Origin: Diaporthe sp. PMI_573
Taxonomy: Eukaryota; Ascomycota; Sordariomycetes; Diaporthales; Diaporthaceae
DNA: 64,000 bases
Assembly (NCBI GenBank): GCA_021399435.1
Contig: JAJTUP010000132.1
Span: 56,930-120,929 of the forward strand
Reading direction: 5' to 3'
In this document: positions 51,644-62,306 of the stretch, piece by piece
Numbering within the stretch: position 1 is the stretch's first letter
Layout: each line of letters begins with the position of its first letter
The notes under the pieces: generated by a model
Told to the model about the DNA's origin: nothing
Databases searched by the model: none
What the model saw: only the letters and a program-made list of their open reading frames with translations
Translations under genes and position numbers: made by a program

Positions 51644-52142
51644 CCAAATTCAAATGTGTGTTTAATGTCTGTTTACGACAAAGAGCAGGCCTATTAAGAG
51701 CCAGTTTGGGTGGCAATTGAGCTGTCGCCGGCAGTGGTGGACAGAGGAGGTCTTGCTGATTGTCTGTTTTGACGCTTGCGATATTGTCAACATGGATCTT
51801 TTGGTGTGGCATTGGTGGGACCGAGTATTTGATTGCCTTCGGGAAGAGAATTACAACAACCCGTTACAATAGTATAATGCGGAATGGTGGCCTGTTACCC
51901 AAGTTTAACAAAGAATTTTGTCGCCTCGTGGCCTATATATTTCTAAAGTTTGAGCCTTATCTACTAATTCAGCCTTTCTTTTCCCCTTGTTTGGTCTCTT
52001 TCCTAGGGACAGAGTCTCTCATTACGTGCCAAGTTCCTACATTACTTTGTTGACTGAAACCACCTATACCTGATGTTACTCTGGTATTCCGAACAGACAA
52101 GTATTCAGGATCCCTCCCAGAATATTGCCTTCAAGCCGTGCT
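51644..52142. other. Intergenic region
   Basis: 3' flank of the previous gene; no recognisable gene or repeat. Confidence 0.4.
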
Positions 52143-52687
52143 TTATACAGCCTCTTGGTGGCACATCTGTTTTCCATCATAATCTGTATATAACATTTGC
52201 ATTGCGACGCATTTTGGGAGACCCTTTCTTCTCTTCCGACGCTCTCTCTTCCCCTCATACTCGTCGTATTTACGTCGCGTCTCCAACGTCTCTTCATCCA
52301 TTGCCTCTATGGCATAATCCATCACCAGCATCTGTTTGCATAGATCGATGAAAACCTCGCTGACCATAACTTTAACACTAGTTAGATTTCATTACCACTC
52401 ATCCTTCCCCCCCCCCACCCTTTCGCAAATACTTACCACTAGTCTTGGCACTAGCCTCGTAATACTGAGTTTCCCACTCATTTGCAACAGCAAGTGCTTT
52501 GGTACGCGGAACTCTTCTCTAATCCTCGAGGTCGACTTTATTCCCAACTAAAACAATAGGCACTTGATCCATGGCAGTGCATACACACAGTTGTAAAGAA
52601 GCAAGTAGACTTACAGTGGTATGGGTTGCGGGGCGTGTGCTTACCTGCTCCGAGTACGACTACCTGAAACTGCCGACTTCAAGTCAT
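52143..52687 (-). pseudogene. Ras-family small GTPase relic
   Basis: Minus-strand order: a short first exon (52687-52645) reading QFQVVVLGAG then a GTAAGC donor, the start of a Ras P-loop; the second exon with GKS/T, switch I, switch II and DTAGQ is missing. Further on, VPIVLVGNKVDLED (NKxD box) is followed by an in-frame TAG and then RVPRTKALAVANEW and YYEASAKTS (SAK box). After another intron-like gap comes VSEVFIDLCKQML and a basic tail KRRKGLPKCVAM. CVAM is CaaX-like, the prenylation signal expected at a Ras C-terminus, but the next codon is CAA and the frame reads on. There is also a TGA at the third codon. Several defects and a missing middle make this a clear pseudogene. Confidence 0.7.
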
Positions 52688-53899
52688 GTCAACTGGTAAA
52701 TCGTAGTAGGAGGTCGCCGTAGTTAGTAAGTAATGGGCCGGCAGTAATAATGTTTGTAATGTTAAATGCGACAGCTTGACAAGAAGATATGCTCTGAAGT
52801 AGAGTAGGAGACTTGACGTGGAGCTGTCTGGCCTTTGCCGTCCCCGTTCTCAAGCTGGGCCGGCAAGCTCTGCCCCGCCATCCTTGCTTTTCGTCAGGAA
52901 GCCGTGAGACCGTCCTCAGTCACTGACGAGCAGGGTCACCCCAGTGTCCCCAGAGATGATATTTCTGGACTTCCTTCCGCGCCTTGGACGCGACAACAGG
53001 CTACCATGAGGCAGAATTACAAGTCTAACAGGCAGTAATGCCCGGAGATACCAGCCTATAGGGTTGGACCAACTGTACACTACACAACGATGCGACAGGG
53101 TCAACAACCAAATCAAGGCACCATCGCGAGGCCATCGTGCCATTTGTACATGCGCGCTGGGATCAACAAGGTTTGCCGGAGGGCGAGGCATTTACGAGGA
53201 CACATCGCCAAGGACACCTCGACACCAAGTGCCTTATAATAGGTAAACACAGTATGTTCTAGGTGGTGTGGGTTGCATAACAGGGTTAACCCAAGTTGTG
53301 CACACACGCGACTGTGCCTCGAGAGGTCAACCAGAAAACATAAGAGCCACATTGCTCTGTCTCAGCTGAAGAGCTGTACGAGAATATTAGTGCCAGCCTG
53401 CCGCGGCCCTAAACCTCAACTATCATGTTCACACCACATGCAAGCTTTTTGGGGCAGAGTGCCGATATGTCTAGGATCCTGTAAAGCTGTATGATGTCAG
53501 GAATGGCTCTAAATATGATTTGTTCACGACCAACCTGGTTGTAATGACCTACTTAAGTGGCCCGCCAGGGTCCCAGAAGTCTCTGGGCACTGCTAGTCTC
53601 TTAGCGTAGCGGTACTGGCGGCCGGTAGGTAACACTGGTTCTTCTCCTTGCTGTGAAGCGGCACGAAATACCATCACTGCTCGCAAATAAAGACAGTGAT
53701 AAAGTCCCTGGAAGCAAAAAGACCCGTGGAGGTCTTTACCTTACATGCCCAAGTACAACTGTATATGAACTTTCGAAAGTACAGATCTTAATTACATGAT
53801 CCCAAATCCAGCAGCAGTGGATTCTATGATTAAACAGTATATATCCAACAGGTCAGAGATTATAGTCACCTTTTCCTTGCTCTCCCTTTCATTTGCAAA
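52688..53899. other. Intergenic region
   Basis: No gene supported. Short frames at 52835-53038 and 53064-53352 lack features. Confidence 0.4.
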
Positions 53900-54121
53900 A
53901 TGTATCCTTATTTACAACAGATTCTACCAATCAAAGCATACTGCTATGAGAATAGCTTCCGACATATAGATCCTACGTACCTTGAACCGCCGCTCCGCAT
54001 AATTGATGGGGCTGTTTTAGCACAACAGGAGAGACTCAACCGGGTGGATGTCTATATTCGGGTTCTGTATCGGCCAGCAACTGAGCGCCCGTCTGGTCAG
54101 TCTCTTCAACAAGGCATCTAA
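53900..54121 (+). CDS. Small hypothetical ORF (73 residues)
   Basis: A short frame preceded by a TATATATCC box about 65 bases upstream and a pyrimidine-rich leader ending AAA before the ATG, which is a good fungal start context. The protein (MYPYLQQILPIKAYCYEN...) has no recognised domain. It may be a small gene or a first exon. Confidence 0.3.
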   Translation: MYPYLQQILPIKAYCYENSFRHIDPTYLEPPLRIIDGAVLAQQERLNRVDVYIRVLYRPATERPSGQSLQQGI

Positions 54122-55434
54122 AACGCGGCTTTATTGATGCCTTTGAGTTTGTAGCACGAATGTAGTTATGTGCCCCTGACGATCGAACTAGTCAATGTCC
54201 CATCATGTATCCTGTTGGCGGCATCTAGATGAGGATGGAGGGAAGATCGAGATGTGCTTCCCTAGGTTCCTGGAAGGTTGGCTGATGATGAAGGCAGATG
54301 GTTTGCTTTCTATAAGGGATTCTGATTTAGTGTCATAGTCACAGCCGGGCCGGGCGTGTGGCCCCTAGGCGCCAACGCAAGACATCCCGCCTTTTTTTTA
54401 ACTTTTGTTCAATTACGGCCATGTGCTTGCTTATCATTGCTAACAACCGCCGTTGTGGGCACAACACATACTGTTATAACCTATGCGTAGGGAGCACTCA
54501 CCATCAATGCCCTCGCAATTGGACGGAGATACATTACGCGATGAGAACTGCTCAACCGGGAGGCACGGATCGCGTGGGCTTACGAGAGGCAGAAGTACGA
54601 AAAGCGGTTCTCTCAGTGAAAAAAGGCCAACCAAAGAAGTCGGCGTTAAAGCTCACTTAAATCTCTGCTCCATCCGCAAAAAAAGAATAATATTTCAAGA
54701 TTTAAATTGTAGAAAATTAGGAGATCATGTACTTATGCTCATAGCTACAGCCAACTAACGGGTCCATTAATGTTTCAGAAAACAATGAAATGATCATTGT
54801 GCGGGGCCATAGGCACACAACGCTTATATCGTGACAGAACGTTGGGGCCCACCATATCAGGTAAGCCTCTCCATTTGGTGCCCCGGGGGGGACTGGAGTT
54901 TGAAATTCTGTTACGACTTCTGCTCATTGCATTTTGGGTAACTTCGTGTTGCGTTGCCCAGGGGCGATGCTTGTCCAGCGTTATAGCTTTGCTGTGGTCA
55001 GTCTCTGTTTATCTACGCAGAGTCGGTGAAGCAGGCGGAAGGTCGCAATTACCAAGATTCAAAAGAGCATGAAGCAAGATCGGACGCAAACATACAAGTT
55101 ACAATACGCAGAATATGTCAATTGAGAAGCCACCACGGGTGACGACAGCTTGCGAGCATTGTTGGGCATGAAAGAAAACATGCTTACAGCAAAAGGGGGA
55201 GCGGAAGCCATCCCCTGGTATATGACGATGTAAGGCTTTAACCTTGGGATGTTGAACAAGACAATACGGCATATATCACTGCTTAGCGCGATATATAGTA
55301 TACTCAAAGGTAAAAGGATCAAACTGGCTCTACTCTGCCCGAATTAAATTTTAACACTCTACAACCCACCCAAACTATCTAATACGCTTGTTTCCCGTCC
55401 CTCAATGGGAGACAATCCGTTTCCGAGGGCTGAT
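54122..55434. other. Intergenic region with a short repeat copy
   Basis: No gene supported. At 54340-54367 a 28-bp stretch (starting CACAGCCGGGCCGGGCG) matches the 3' end of the dispersed repeat seen at 58110 and 61881. Confidence 0.4.
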
Positions 55435-55865
55435 TCAAGACTCATCATGCTGCTGCATCGACTCGTCGATTGAGCTCGCGACAGAGGCCTCAACCTCTGC
55501 ACTTTTTGCGACTATAAACCCGTCGGCAATCGCCACAAGCCTGCTCCGTGACGCATCCTGCATAGAGGGACTGCTTTCTCTAGTATCCCGAACTAGATCT
55601 CTCCATCTTTCACCAGCGAAAATAAAATGGGTCATATCTATAATGCGCTGGACATCAGGATGATCTATAATGTAAGGGGAAGCTGGGCGGGTAGCTCCTG
55701 GGAAGATGATGTCCCACATCTCAAACCACTTTTCAGCCGCGGGGTCAGGCACATGTCGACGCTTCCTGCTTCCAGCGATTGTCCGCAAGGCCTCTGACTG
55801 CTCTGTTGTAATTCCATAACCACTCAGCAGTGATGGGATTGGTTGGCAGTTCTGATCCTCGGCCT
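55435..55865 (-). CDS. Hypothetical protein, C-terminal part (fungal zinc-finger-protein-like tail)
   Basis: The minus-strand frame from about 55865 reads GYGITTEQSEALRTIAGSRK then RKRRHVPDPAAEKWFEMWDI, IFPGATRPASPYI and a helical C-terminus. The module KRR-x-Wxx(M/I)W-xx-(I/L)FP-xxxx-SPY is familiar from C-terminal tails of fungal C2H2-finger proteins. No finger is seen in this window; upstream at 55870-56260 another minus-strand coding-like stretch (DDTKPRKRRRVNHINRPEPG) may be an earlier exon. Family assignment is tentative. Confidence 0.4.
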
Positions 55866-55869
55866 TACC

Positions 55870-56415
55870 TGTTAGAGAGCTCGTCTAGTACGAGCTGGAT
55901 GCCGACGAGGCGATCGCAGACCTTATAGCTACTCAGGAAGATGGGTTGTCCATACTTTGCGCGCAGCTCTGGTCTCAATGCGCCGCAGTAGGATGGAACG
56001 ACGAAGAGCGCTTTCCCCCGGTTGTCGTGGAGGATATCGTACAGGGAGCCCGGCTCCGGCCGGTTTATGTGGTTTACACGTCTTCGCTTCCTAGGTTTTG
56101 TATCGTCGAGAGGCGAGATGGAGGGTGCCAGCGATTTGATGCGAGCCGGGACAGAGGCGTCTTGATTCAGGGCTGCCGATATGTTGTTGGCACATGTGCA
56201 GTCAAACTTATGTGCTGTCGTCCTGGTGCCTTCTGTAGGGTAGCACTCCGCAAATTATAGTTGACAAGCTTGGAATGATTCCAGTCAAGCTCATTTGACA
56301 AGTCGAAGAGGGCATGCTTGATCTTTTCCACATTCCAATTGTTCTCAAAGGGAGTTTGAAATGGTGGATTGATCTTAGCCAACGTCGTGCAGTACGCAGG
56401 GTTGGCGAACCTCAC
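55870..56415 (-). pseudogene. Unassigned coding-like stretch
   Basis: Two frames in sequence: 56415-56167 (NNWNVEKIKHALFDLSNELD and a following helix) then, in another frame, to about 55890 (GSLYDILHDNRGKALFVVPS, YGQPIFLSSYKVCDRLVGIQ). The composition is protein-like and a splice or frameshift would join them, but no family is recognised. It could be upstream exons of the 55.4-kb gene. Confidence 0.25.
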
Positions 56416-56734
56416 TCACCGGTTGAAAAGATAAGTAGGTCCTGCTTATTACTCTTTTGCTCAATCTTTCGTTATTATCTTCGTGCGCCTCATAAAAAAA
56501 AGCCTATTGCTGAAAAAAGAAGATTGACGCGCCATTGATTTGTCGTTGAGGTTGGCCGAAGCATTTAGAGCTCTGCTTGATAATCACCATCCCACCTAAT
56601 ACCAATAACTATTATAAAATTAAATTAATTTCTAGCAAACTAAAAATAGCCACAAGAACTCAATTATCTTAATTTAAGCATTAAGAAAACTTGTCGAGGC
56701 TGAGAGTTATAAGGGGTTTCAATGCCTATATATG
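56416..56734. other. AT-rich spacer
   Basis: AT-rich sequence without frames; leads into the duplicated promoter segment at 56735. Confidence 0.4.
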
Positions 56735-56812
56735 CATACAATAAATATATAATATAGTAAGCTTGCCTTTTAATAAACTTCCAATCTAAAAGTTTGCATT
56801 AAGCAGGAAACA
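56735..56812 (+). promoter_or_regulatory. Promoter/leader of the 56.8-kb gene, duplicated at 62.2 kb
   Basis: About 80 bases up to the ATG at 56815 (ACAATAAATATATAATATAG ... TTAAGCAGGAAACAAG) recur diverged at 62163-62242. TATAATATAG may serve as a TATA box. The second copy is not followed by an intact gene. Confidence 0.5.
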
Positions 56813-56814
56813 AG

Positions 56815-57204
56815 ATGTCCGCCGGTGATATTTGTGAAAAAGCGTTGCCCCCAATACCACTAGTACCCGAGAGGCGCCCTGTACCACCAGCCCGCCTCCA
56901 TGATCGGCCGATGCTAAGTCCGGGACCCAAGATACCTCAAGACCTGTACGGAGGACTTCTGAGTCGCATACGGATACTTGAAGTAGAGCGAGATCAAAGG
57001 GAAGATGAAATTGCCAGGATTCGCCAAGACAATCAAAGACTTCGCCTGGAGGTCCAACAATACACTGGCACTATCGAGAAGATTGCTTCCGCCTTGGACG
57101 CGATATTCACAGAATTCTTATCAAGCCGAGTTCAATCGCATTTCTCACAAGCCTCAACCCTAAAAGATATTATCAAAATTTATAGGTCATCGTCACTTTA
57201 TTAA
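56815..57204 (+). CDS. Small coiled-coil protein (129 residues)
   Basis: Single-exon protein with a proline-rich N-terminus (PPIPLVPERRPVPPARLHD) and a predicted heptad-type coiled coil at about 45-85 (LLSRIRILEVERDQREDEIA then RIRQDNQRLRLEVQQYTGTI), then an amphipathic helix and a short basic end. No transmembrane segment or signal peptide. The coiled coil suggests oligomerisation; function is unknown. It has a convincing promoter-proximal context (TATA-like box, purine-rich AACAAG before ATG). A diverged copy of its promoter at 62.2 kb implies a former paralogue. Confidence 0.5.
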   Translation: MSAGDICEKALPPIPLVPERRPVPPARLHDRPMLSPGPKIPQDLYGGLLSRIRILEVERDQREDEIARIRQDNQRLRLEVQQYTGTIEKIASALDAIFTEFLSSRVQSHFSQASTLKDIIKIYRSSSLY

Positions 57205-58109
57205 CTAATTAACTGTCAGAATCAATTGATTCAGAATTGAAAATACCCCCCCCCCATCATATAGTGAGCTTGCGCCATCCCCGCCAGGGGCTCCTGTCAA
57301 CCCAGGTAGGGTGAATGCTGCTCCCTACCGGCTTTAACTGCTGACAAAACTTGGGCTCAGTTCAAAAACCCGTGGGCCTGTCTAGAAAAAGGCGTCGAGG
57401 TAGTGTGCATTTTGTTCTTTAAATTGCCCCATCGAGGTCACACCTCTATCAATTCCCCACCAAGTATATGCCCTTCCTGCACTCACTCTCCAAAATGTCT
57501 CCATGTTGACGTCGTACCACTCACACAGCTGTTCTGATGATACTGTACAGTAGCATCAGGGAAATCTTTGGCAGAGCGGACTCTACGCAGCGCAACTCGA
57601 GAGAGCATATAGGAAGGCCCGCTACTACGACGAGTTGCTAAAGCGATTCTGAGCAGAAGGCCCTACATTAGCTAACTACGCCAGAACTACGATGAGAATG
57701 GAAGAGGAAGAGGAGGCCAAGTGGGAAGAGTATAATACCGTACTTGGCCATCTTCTTCTTCCTTCGATTTCGTTGAGTTCACCCCAAATAGGACGATAAA
57801 TCGTTACGACTATGAATCCATCTACATATATGTGAAGGTCCAGCTCAGGGCGAGAATTGTGCAAACTCTCCCTCATAGCTTAGATCATGTCCTTTCCTGC
57901 TGTTCCTGCTGTCGTCATTGCTGTATAGCGATGGTGATCCGTCAACGTCGTTGCCCTAGTGATAGTTTTTGCTTAAGTTTTCCAGTATGGGATTGTCTAG
58001 CCTTCGCCTTTGCAGTGGTCAAGAGCTGGTATGACTAAATGACCTGTCTCAGACGCAAAAGCCTCTCGGGACCGCTTCTGGCCAGGCTTGGCATCCCTAT
58101 GATGGCGAG
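57205..58109. other. Intergenic region
   Basis: No gene supported. A C run (about 57246-57254) and short frames only. Confidence 0.4.
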
Positions 58110-58322
58110 TGTTGGTACGGCCCTGATGCCGTAGGTCAGGGGGTCTTTGCACGTGCAAATAGGCGAGCAAAAGCCGTACGTCTGGGTACGGGCTCGATTC
58201 TTGCTACGGAAGGAAGAAGGGAAGCTATCGCCACCGTGAGCGTAAAAGCGCTTGGTGTAGTAGCCAGCCCTCTGCTGACTAAGCCAGACCGGCCCTTCTG
58301 ATTGGCCACAGCCGGGCCGGGC
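58110..58322 (+). repeat. Dispersed repeat, copy A (LTR-like)
   Basis: Begins TGTTGGTACGGCCCTG and ends in GCCGGGCCGGGC. It matches 61881-62100 over its whole length with scattered substitutions and small indels (over 85% by eye). The TG start and size of about 215 bp suggest a solo LTR or truncated LTR of a second retroelement family; the true 3' boundary is uncertain because the GTGGCCCC that follows here also follows in the partial copy at 54340. Confidence 0.7.
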
Positions 58323-58968
58323 ATGTGGCCCCTTGGATTGCCCTCAAACCCACAGTGAGGCAGGGTGCTAGTATCAGCGTGTATCTTTGCGTACGAGTCA
58401 GTCTCCATAAAACAAAAGGACTTCATTTTCAGCGTTATTTCGTAAAAGTACTCAAACTATGTATGTGGCTCCAACTGATTGCTCGATTGAGACGGCGTGC
58501 CCATTGTGTAAGCACGCTAATAACTTTGTTGCATATGAATGCTTGGTTTTAGATGTACATAATGGCAGCACATTATTCACTTTTCGAATAAAGTACGCAA
58601 GCAGTAGTAATATAGTAGTGTATTTATGCTAACATCTTATGCCTAGTCATAGCAAGCGAGCCTTCCAGGTACTTTATCTCGTAGTGTATCTGCCGCACAG
58701 TGCAATAAGAAGGGTGGTAAAGTACGGTAGACTTCGTGTAAAATATGGTTCTTTTTACAGTTCTCTCCACGTTTTAAAGGTTGGTTCGACATCAGAAACC
58801 TAAAAATAACAATCAATTTTAGGAATCTTGTAGAATACTTAATTTACTCCTCCTTGAATCTAAACAAATGTCTATATAAACCAGGAGGGTCTGAAAATAC
58901 AGTATCCGAAGCCTCATCCCAAACGTAATACAGTAAAGCTCAACTTCAAGATATCGTATCCGCTGACC
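58323..58968. other. Intergenic region, promoter of the 59-kb gene
   Basis: No coding features. A TATA-like box (TCTATATAAAC, about 58870) lies about 100 bases before the ATG at 58969. Confidence 0.45.
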
Positions 58969-59393
58969 ATGGACGCTTTCGACAAACCTGATGAGTGGCC
59001 GGCATTACCAAGCTTGGTCGATGACGAATTGTGGAAGAGTAATTACGGGCAAGACTTCTCGTATCTCCTTAACCAACAGCTACCTGCTGACGATATCCAG
59101 TACGTAAAGCATGAACATCCAGTAATGTCGTGGAGTATTGACAAATGGTCCAAAGACTCATAAAGTCGCGGCTTGACCAATTCGAACAGTCACTTCAGAA
59201 CATAGAGACTTGTATAAAGCAGGCATGTAGCAAGGTAGATGACCTGACAGGTGAATTTAGCAAAGTGGAAGAGGTTTTGGAGTCTCTGAAATGGGGAATG
59301 AGTGCCTTTACAAAATCCCTCGCCGAGCTCCTACGTCCGTTCTATAATTGGACCGCGGATAAAATGGAAGGCACGATTTCAGAACTTGTCTAG
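58969..59393 (+). CDS. Small helical/coiled-coil protein, one intron
   Basis: Two overlapping frames resolve into one gene if a 44-nt intron (59122-59165, GTAATG to TAAAG) is removed: exon 1 58969-59121, exon 2 59166-59393, phase 0, 126 residues. The product has an acidic N-terminus (MDAFDKPDEWPALPSLVDDE) and a helical C-terminal half with heptad character (LDQFEQSLQNIETCIKQACS; FSKVEEVLESLKWGMSAF). It resembles the 56.8-kb gene in size and in having a C-terminal coiled coil, but not in obvious sequence. The intron is short; the alternative is a frameshifted pseudogene. Confidence 0.45.
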
Positions 59394-59762
59394 GCCTGAA
59401 AATTGGCGCTTGTATTGAAAGGTTTATGTAAGATAAGCTGCTATATTTTTCGCGACGCTCAAAGGAAGGAAATAATGGACAGGAAGACAAGGAAGGTATT
59501 GCAACGCTCACAATAGAAGAATCATTGGTATAGCATAAGTACAGTAATCCCAGCAGCTAGTGAAAAAGGCAAAATCAGAAGGGCTGGAAAGCCTGATTGT
59601 GAGACTTTTAAATTGGTAACTGTGTCACGTCCTTAAGTATTTATATTCTGAAAATCAAACCTGTCAACCAGTCGCATTCTCAGCAACATCCCTTTAGTAA
59701 AGTAGAATAAGATTCAGCATTGAAGATCTCGTCAGCACTATTTTTTTGCAAAGAACTCGACA
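59394..59762. other. Intergenic region
   Basis: AT-rich, no frames or recognised signals. Confidence 0.4.
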
Positions 59763-60140
59763 TTATCTTTTCGCATTTTGTTCAAGTGGGCCAAAGGGAC
59801 AAGAAAATGGGAAGCACCCAGTACATGATAGCGTGCTGAGAAAGTAGACGCGACTTGGCTGTGAGAACTGCGGAATAAGATTCCAGTAAAACAATGCAAG
59901 CACATAGTTTTCGCTGAAGTCTGTTTCCTGGTCAGGCACTAGGTATGTCGATTGGGCCGGATATGGAACTTCCTCCATGTCAATGCCTGAATCAAGGGAA
60001 TCGCTGTGGCTCCGAAGCCTGTCTCTAATTGTGACAAGACTAGTACGAGCAGAGTCTTGGTCGTCACTAGGAAATGAACGCTTGGGCTCCATGCCACGAT
60101 ACGTCGCCAATCGATGTGTAGCCATTCCGAGGCTAATCAA
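59763..60140 (-). CDS. Hypothetical ORF (125 residues), weak
   Basis: Minus-strand frame with a Ser/Arg/Asp-rich N-terminal half (RDRLRSHSDSLDSGIDMEEV) and a hydrophobic C-terminal part. The last 25 codons may be intronic. No family recognised. Confidence 0.25.
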   Translation of the reverse strand: MISLGMATHRLATYRGMEPKRSFPSDDQDSARTSLVTIRDRLRSHSDSLDSGIDMEEVPYPAQSTYLVPDQETDFSENYVLALFYWNLIPQFSQPSRVYFLSTLSCTGCFPFSCPFGPLEQNAKR

Positions 60141-61335
60141 AAGTTACGCAGCATTGGAATGATCCCAAGGGCATAAGAAAAGTGTAATCGTGGAAAATTG
60201 CAAAAGGGAAAATAGAGATACAAAAGGAAAGACGAGTGGGCGAAAGAAAGAAAAACTCTTCCGTGCAATTTAAGGGGGTTGGCTTGGTTATAGATGCACG
60301 ATCCCGACGCATGATCACATGACTCGCCCTATAGTAATGCTCGCGGTGGCGATCGTGAGAATGACCCCGTCCTTCTCTTAGGTGCGATCTGATAATCTAG
60401 TGCTAAGTGACTACTGAGGAAATATAGGTACATAATGATTCTAGACATGAGGCTAGACTTTATAGACACCGATTGAAGTATAAAATACATGAGCCCTAAT
60501 AACCATTCTAGCGTAGCCCTTATATCGTGACATTTAGCTTTAAAGGAGGCTTACGTTAAAGTATATAATGCCTCCGATATAGCGCTATAGAGTAAATCCA
60601 TTTCTTTAGTCCCTACAACATTGGGCAGGCGGCCAACACAGTTCTAAGACAATCAATAACAGATAATATATTGAAAAGGAACTTGGGGAACGACCAAAGA
60701 AGGTGATCCGCCAGGAGGGCTCGGGGCTTAAGTACTCAGCAGGATAAATAATCCTGCTCAGACAGGGAGGTATAGGTGAGGCCTTGTGGGGAGGAAAAGA
60801 GCAGGCGGCCTCCGACAGCACTGGCCAGACAAGGCTGCAGTTGGTGGTCACGAGAGGATCTTATAGGACTCAATTCCGAGGACTAACCTGCGGTAGAGAG
60901 CTGGCGACTTCGTTAGCGTGCAGAACAATGCGAGTCCAGACAACAGAAGTAAGCATATGGTTGGATAGCCACGATGCAAGGCTATCTAACAAACTCGGAG
61001 AACTCGTCCAGTAAACAAGCATCCATATCCCATTCTTGCCTCGCCTAGGTGAAAGTATTTCTTCAATGACGCCATACGGTTCAATTAGAGATTATAGGGA
61101 CAATTACGCTCCTAAAGCTTTCCAGGATTACACCTACACATTATGAACCAACATATACAGCTTGAAGCAGATGATAGATCCGATGCAGAGCATCGGGATC
61201 GGTCCTCTGTTATACCAAGAAATATTTCGATGATGAGGTAGGAGCATTTATTCAGGAAAGTAAAAAGAAGGGCACTGACTTTACTCTAAAGGGCGATAAC
61301 GTGGGGTATAATCACAAAGGGGCAGGCGAATTGTG
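60141..61335. other. Intergenic region
   Basis: No gene supported; ends at the solo LTR with its target duplication (61331-61335). Confidence 0.4.
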
Positions 61336-61550
61336 TGGCGGTTGTCACCACTAGACGGGCTGACACCACCACAAGGTGCTGGCAGGGGGGGGGCTGGCCC
61401 CTGCGACAGGCACGGACCACGGTTATTAAACTTCTCCAACGCGTCGCACATCGCGAGTTTCTTTTCTTTCTTCTCCCCTCCTCAAGCTTAGAATCTTCGT
61501 ACGTAGTGCCAATACAACAGCTTCCATGCTGGACATTGCTGGCCGTTACA
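61336..61550 (+). repeat. Solo LTR of the Ty3 element, with target-site duplication
   Basis: 215 bp, same ends and close sequence to the LTRs at 36923 and 42460. Flanked on both sides by AATTG (61331-61335 and 61551-61555), the 5-bp duplication made at integration. A solo LTR results from recombination between the two LTRs of a former full copy. The internal AAGCTTAGAAT is conserved. Confidence 0.95.
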
Positions 61551-61880
61551 AATTGCGTTAGAGGGAGGAAGGGGGTTGAGGTAACATTGAAATGGATATC
61601 CTGAACGTTATGGTGTTCAATGACTATGATCCCCTGTTGGGTGCTCCGTCTATATACCAAAATGGTTAGTCAATTGACTAAACCAAAAAAGTACAAATTA
61701 AGGATTTGTAAACCGTAACCCGTGATACGTAATGAGACAGGAATTTAGTAATTATCCTGTATTATAAAATCTAATGAATCCCTAGAAAACAAATTAACCA
61801 TAATAATCAAATATCCCGGAGTAAAAAAACATGTACAAGGCTTAGAAGTGTAAAGAGACCTGAAGCCTTTAAATCTATAC
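61551..61880. other. AT-rich spacer
   Basis: Between the solo LTR and repeat copy B; no frames of note. Confidence 0.45.
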
Positions 61881-62100
61881 TGTTGGTACGGCCCTGACGG
61901 CGTAGGTCAAGGGATCTTTGCACGTGCAAATAGGCGTTGGGCAAGAAACCGTACGTCTGGGTACGGTTCTGATTTTCTTGCTACGGAAGAAAGAAGGGAA
62001 GCTATCGCCATCGTGGGCGCCGAAGCGCTTGGTGTAGTAGCCAGCCCTTCTGCTGACTAAGCCAGACCGGCCCTTCTGATTGGCCACAGCCGGGCCGGGC
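61881..62100 (+). repeat. Dispersed repeat, copy B (LTR-like)
   Basis: Second copy of the repeat at 58110. It is followed immediately by the 41-bp palindrome and then by the duplicated promoter segment, so this small area stacks three repeat types. Confidence 0.7.
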
Positions 62101-62106
62101 GTAAGG

Positions 62107-62147
62107 TAGCAAAAACGGCGGTCCGCCGCGGACCGCCCTTTTTGCTA
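62107..62147. repeat. 41-bp near-perfect palindrome containing dispersed palindrome copy e
   Basis: The 21-bp core (62117-62137) is extended on both sides by TAGCAAAAA and TTTTTGCTA, giving 20-bp arms with one mismatch around a single central base. It is the largest and most symmetric copy of the family. Confidence 0.8.
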
Positions 62148-62162
62148 TGGTAGGGCAAACCC

Positions 62163-62242
62163 ACATATACAATAAATACGTGATATAGTATGCTTACCAT
62201 TAACGGACTTCTAATCTAAAAGGTTGGATTAAGCAGGGAAAA
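62163..62242 (+). repeat. Diverged copy of the 56.7-kb promoter segment
   Basis: Matches 56735-56812 over about 80 bases (shared runs such as ATACAATAAATA, TCTAATCTAAAAG-like and TTAAGCAGG). After it the ATG position is replaced by GGTCGACCGGAG, so any downstream paralogue lost its start. Confidence 0.6.
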
Positions 62243-62306
62243 GGTCGACCGGAGTCCAAAAGCGACGGCTATCTTGGTGCTGCTCCGCACTTTCAAACCT
62301 ACTCTA

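Noticed and set aside
53113..53352. Short minus-strand frame as a gene
   Set aside because: No motif, start context or splice structure; length is within chance expectation.
18684..62137. GC palindrome as a Helitron 3' hairpin
   Set aside because: No consistent CTRR end follows the hairpin at a fixed distance among the copies.
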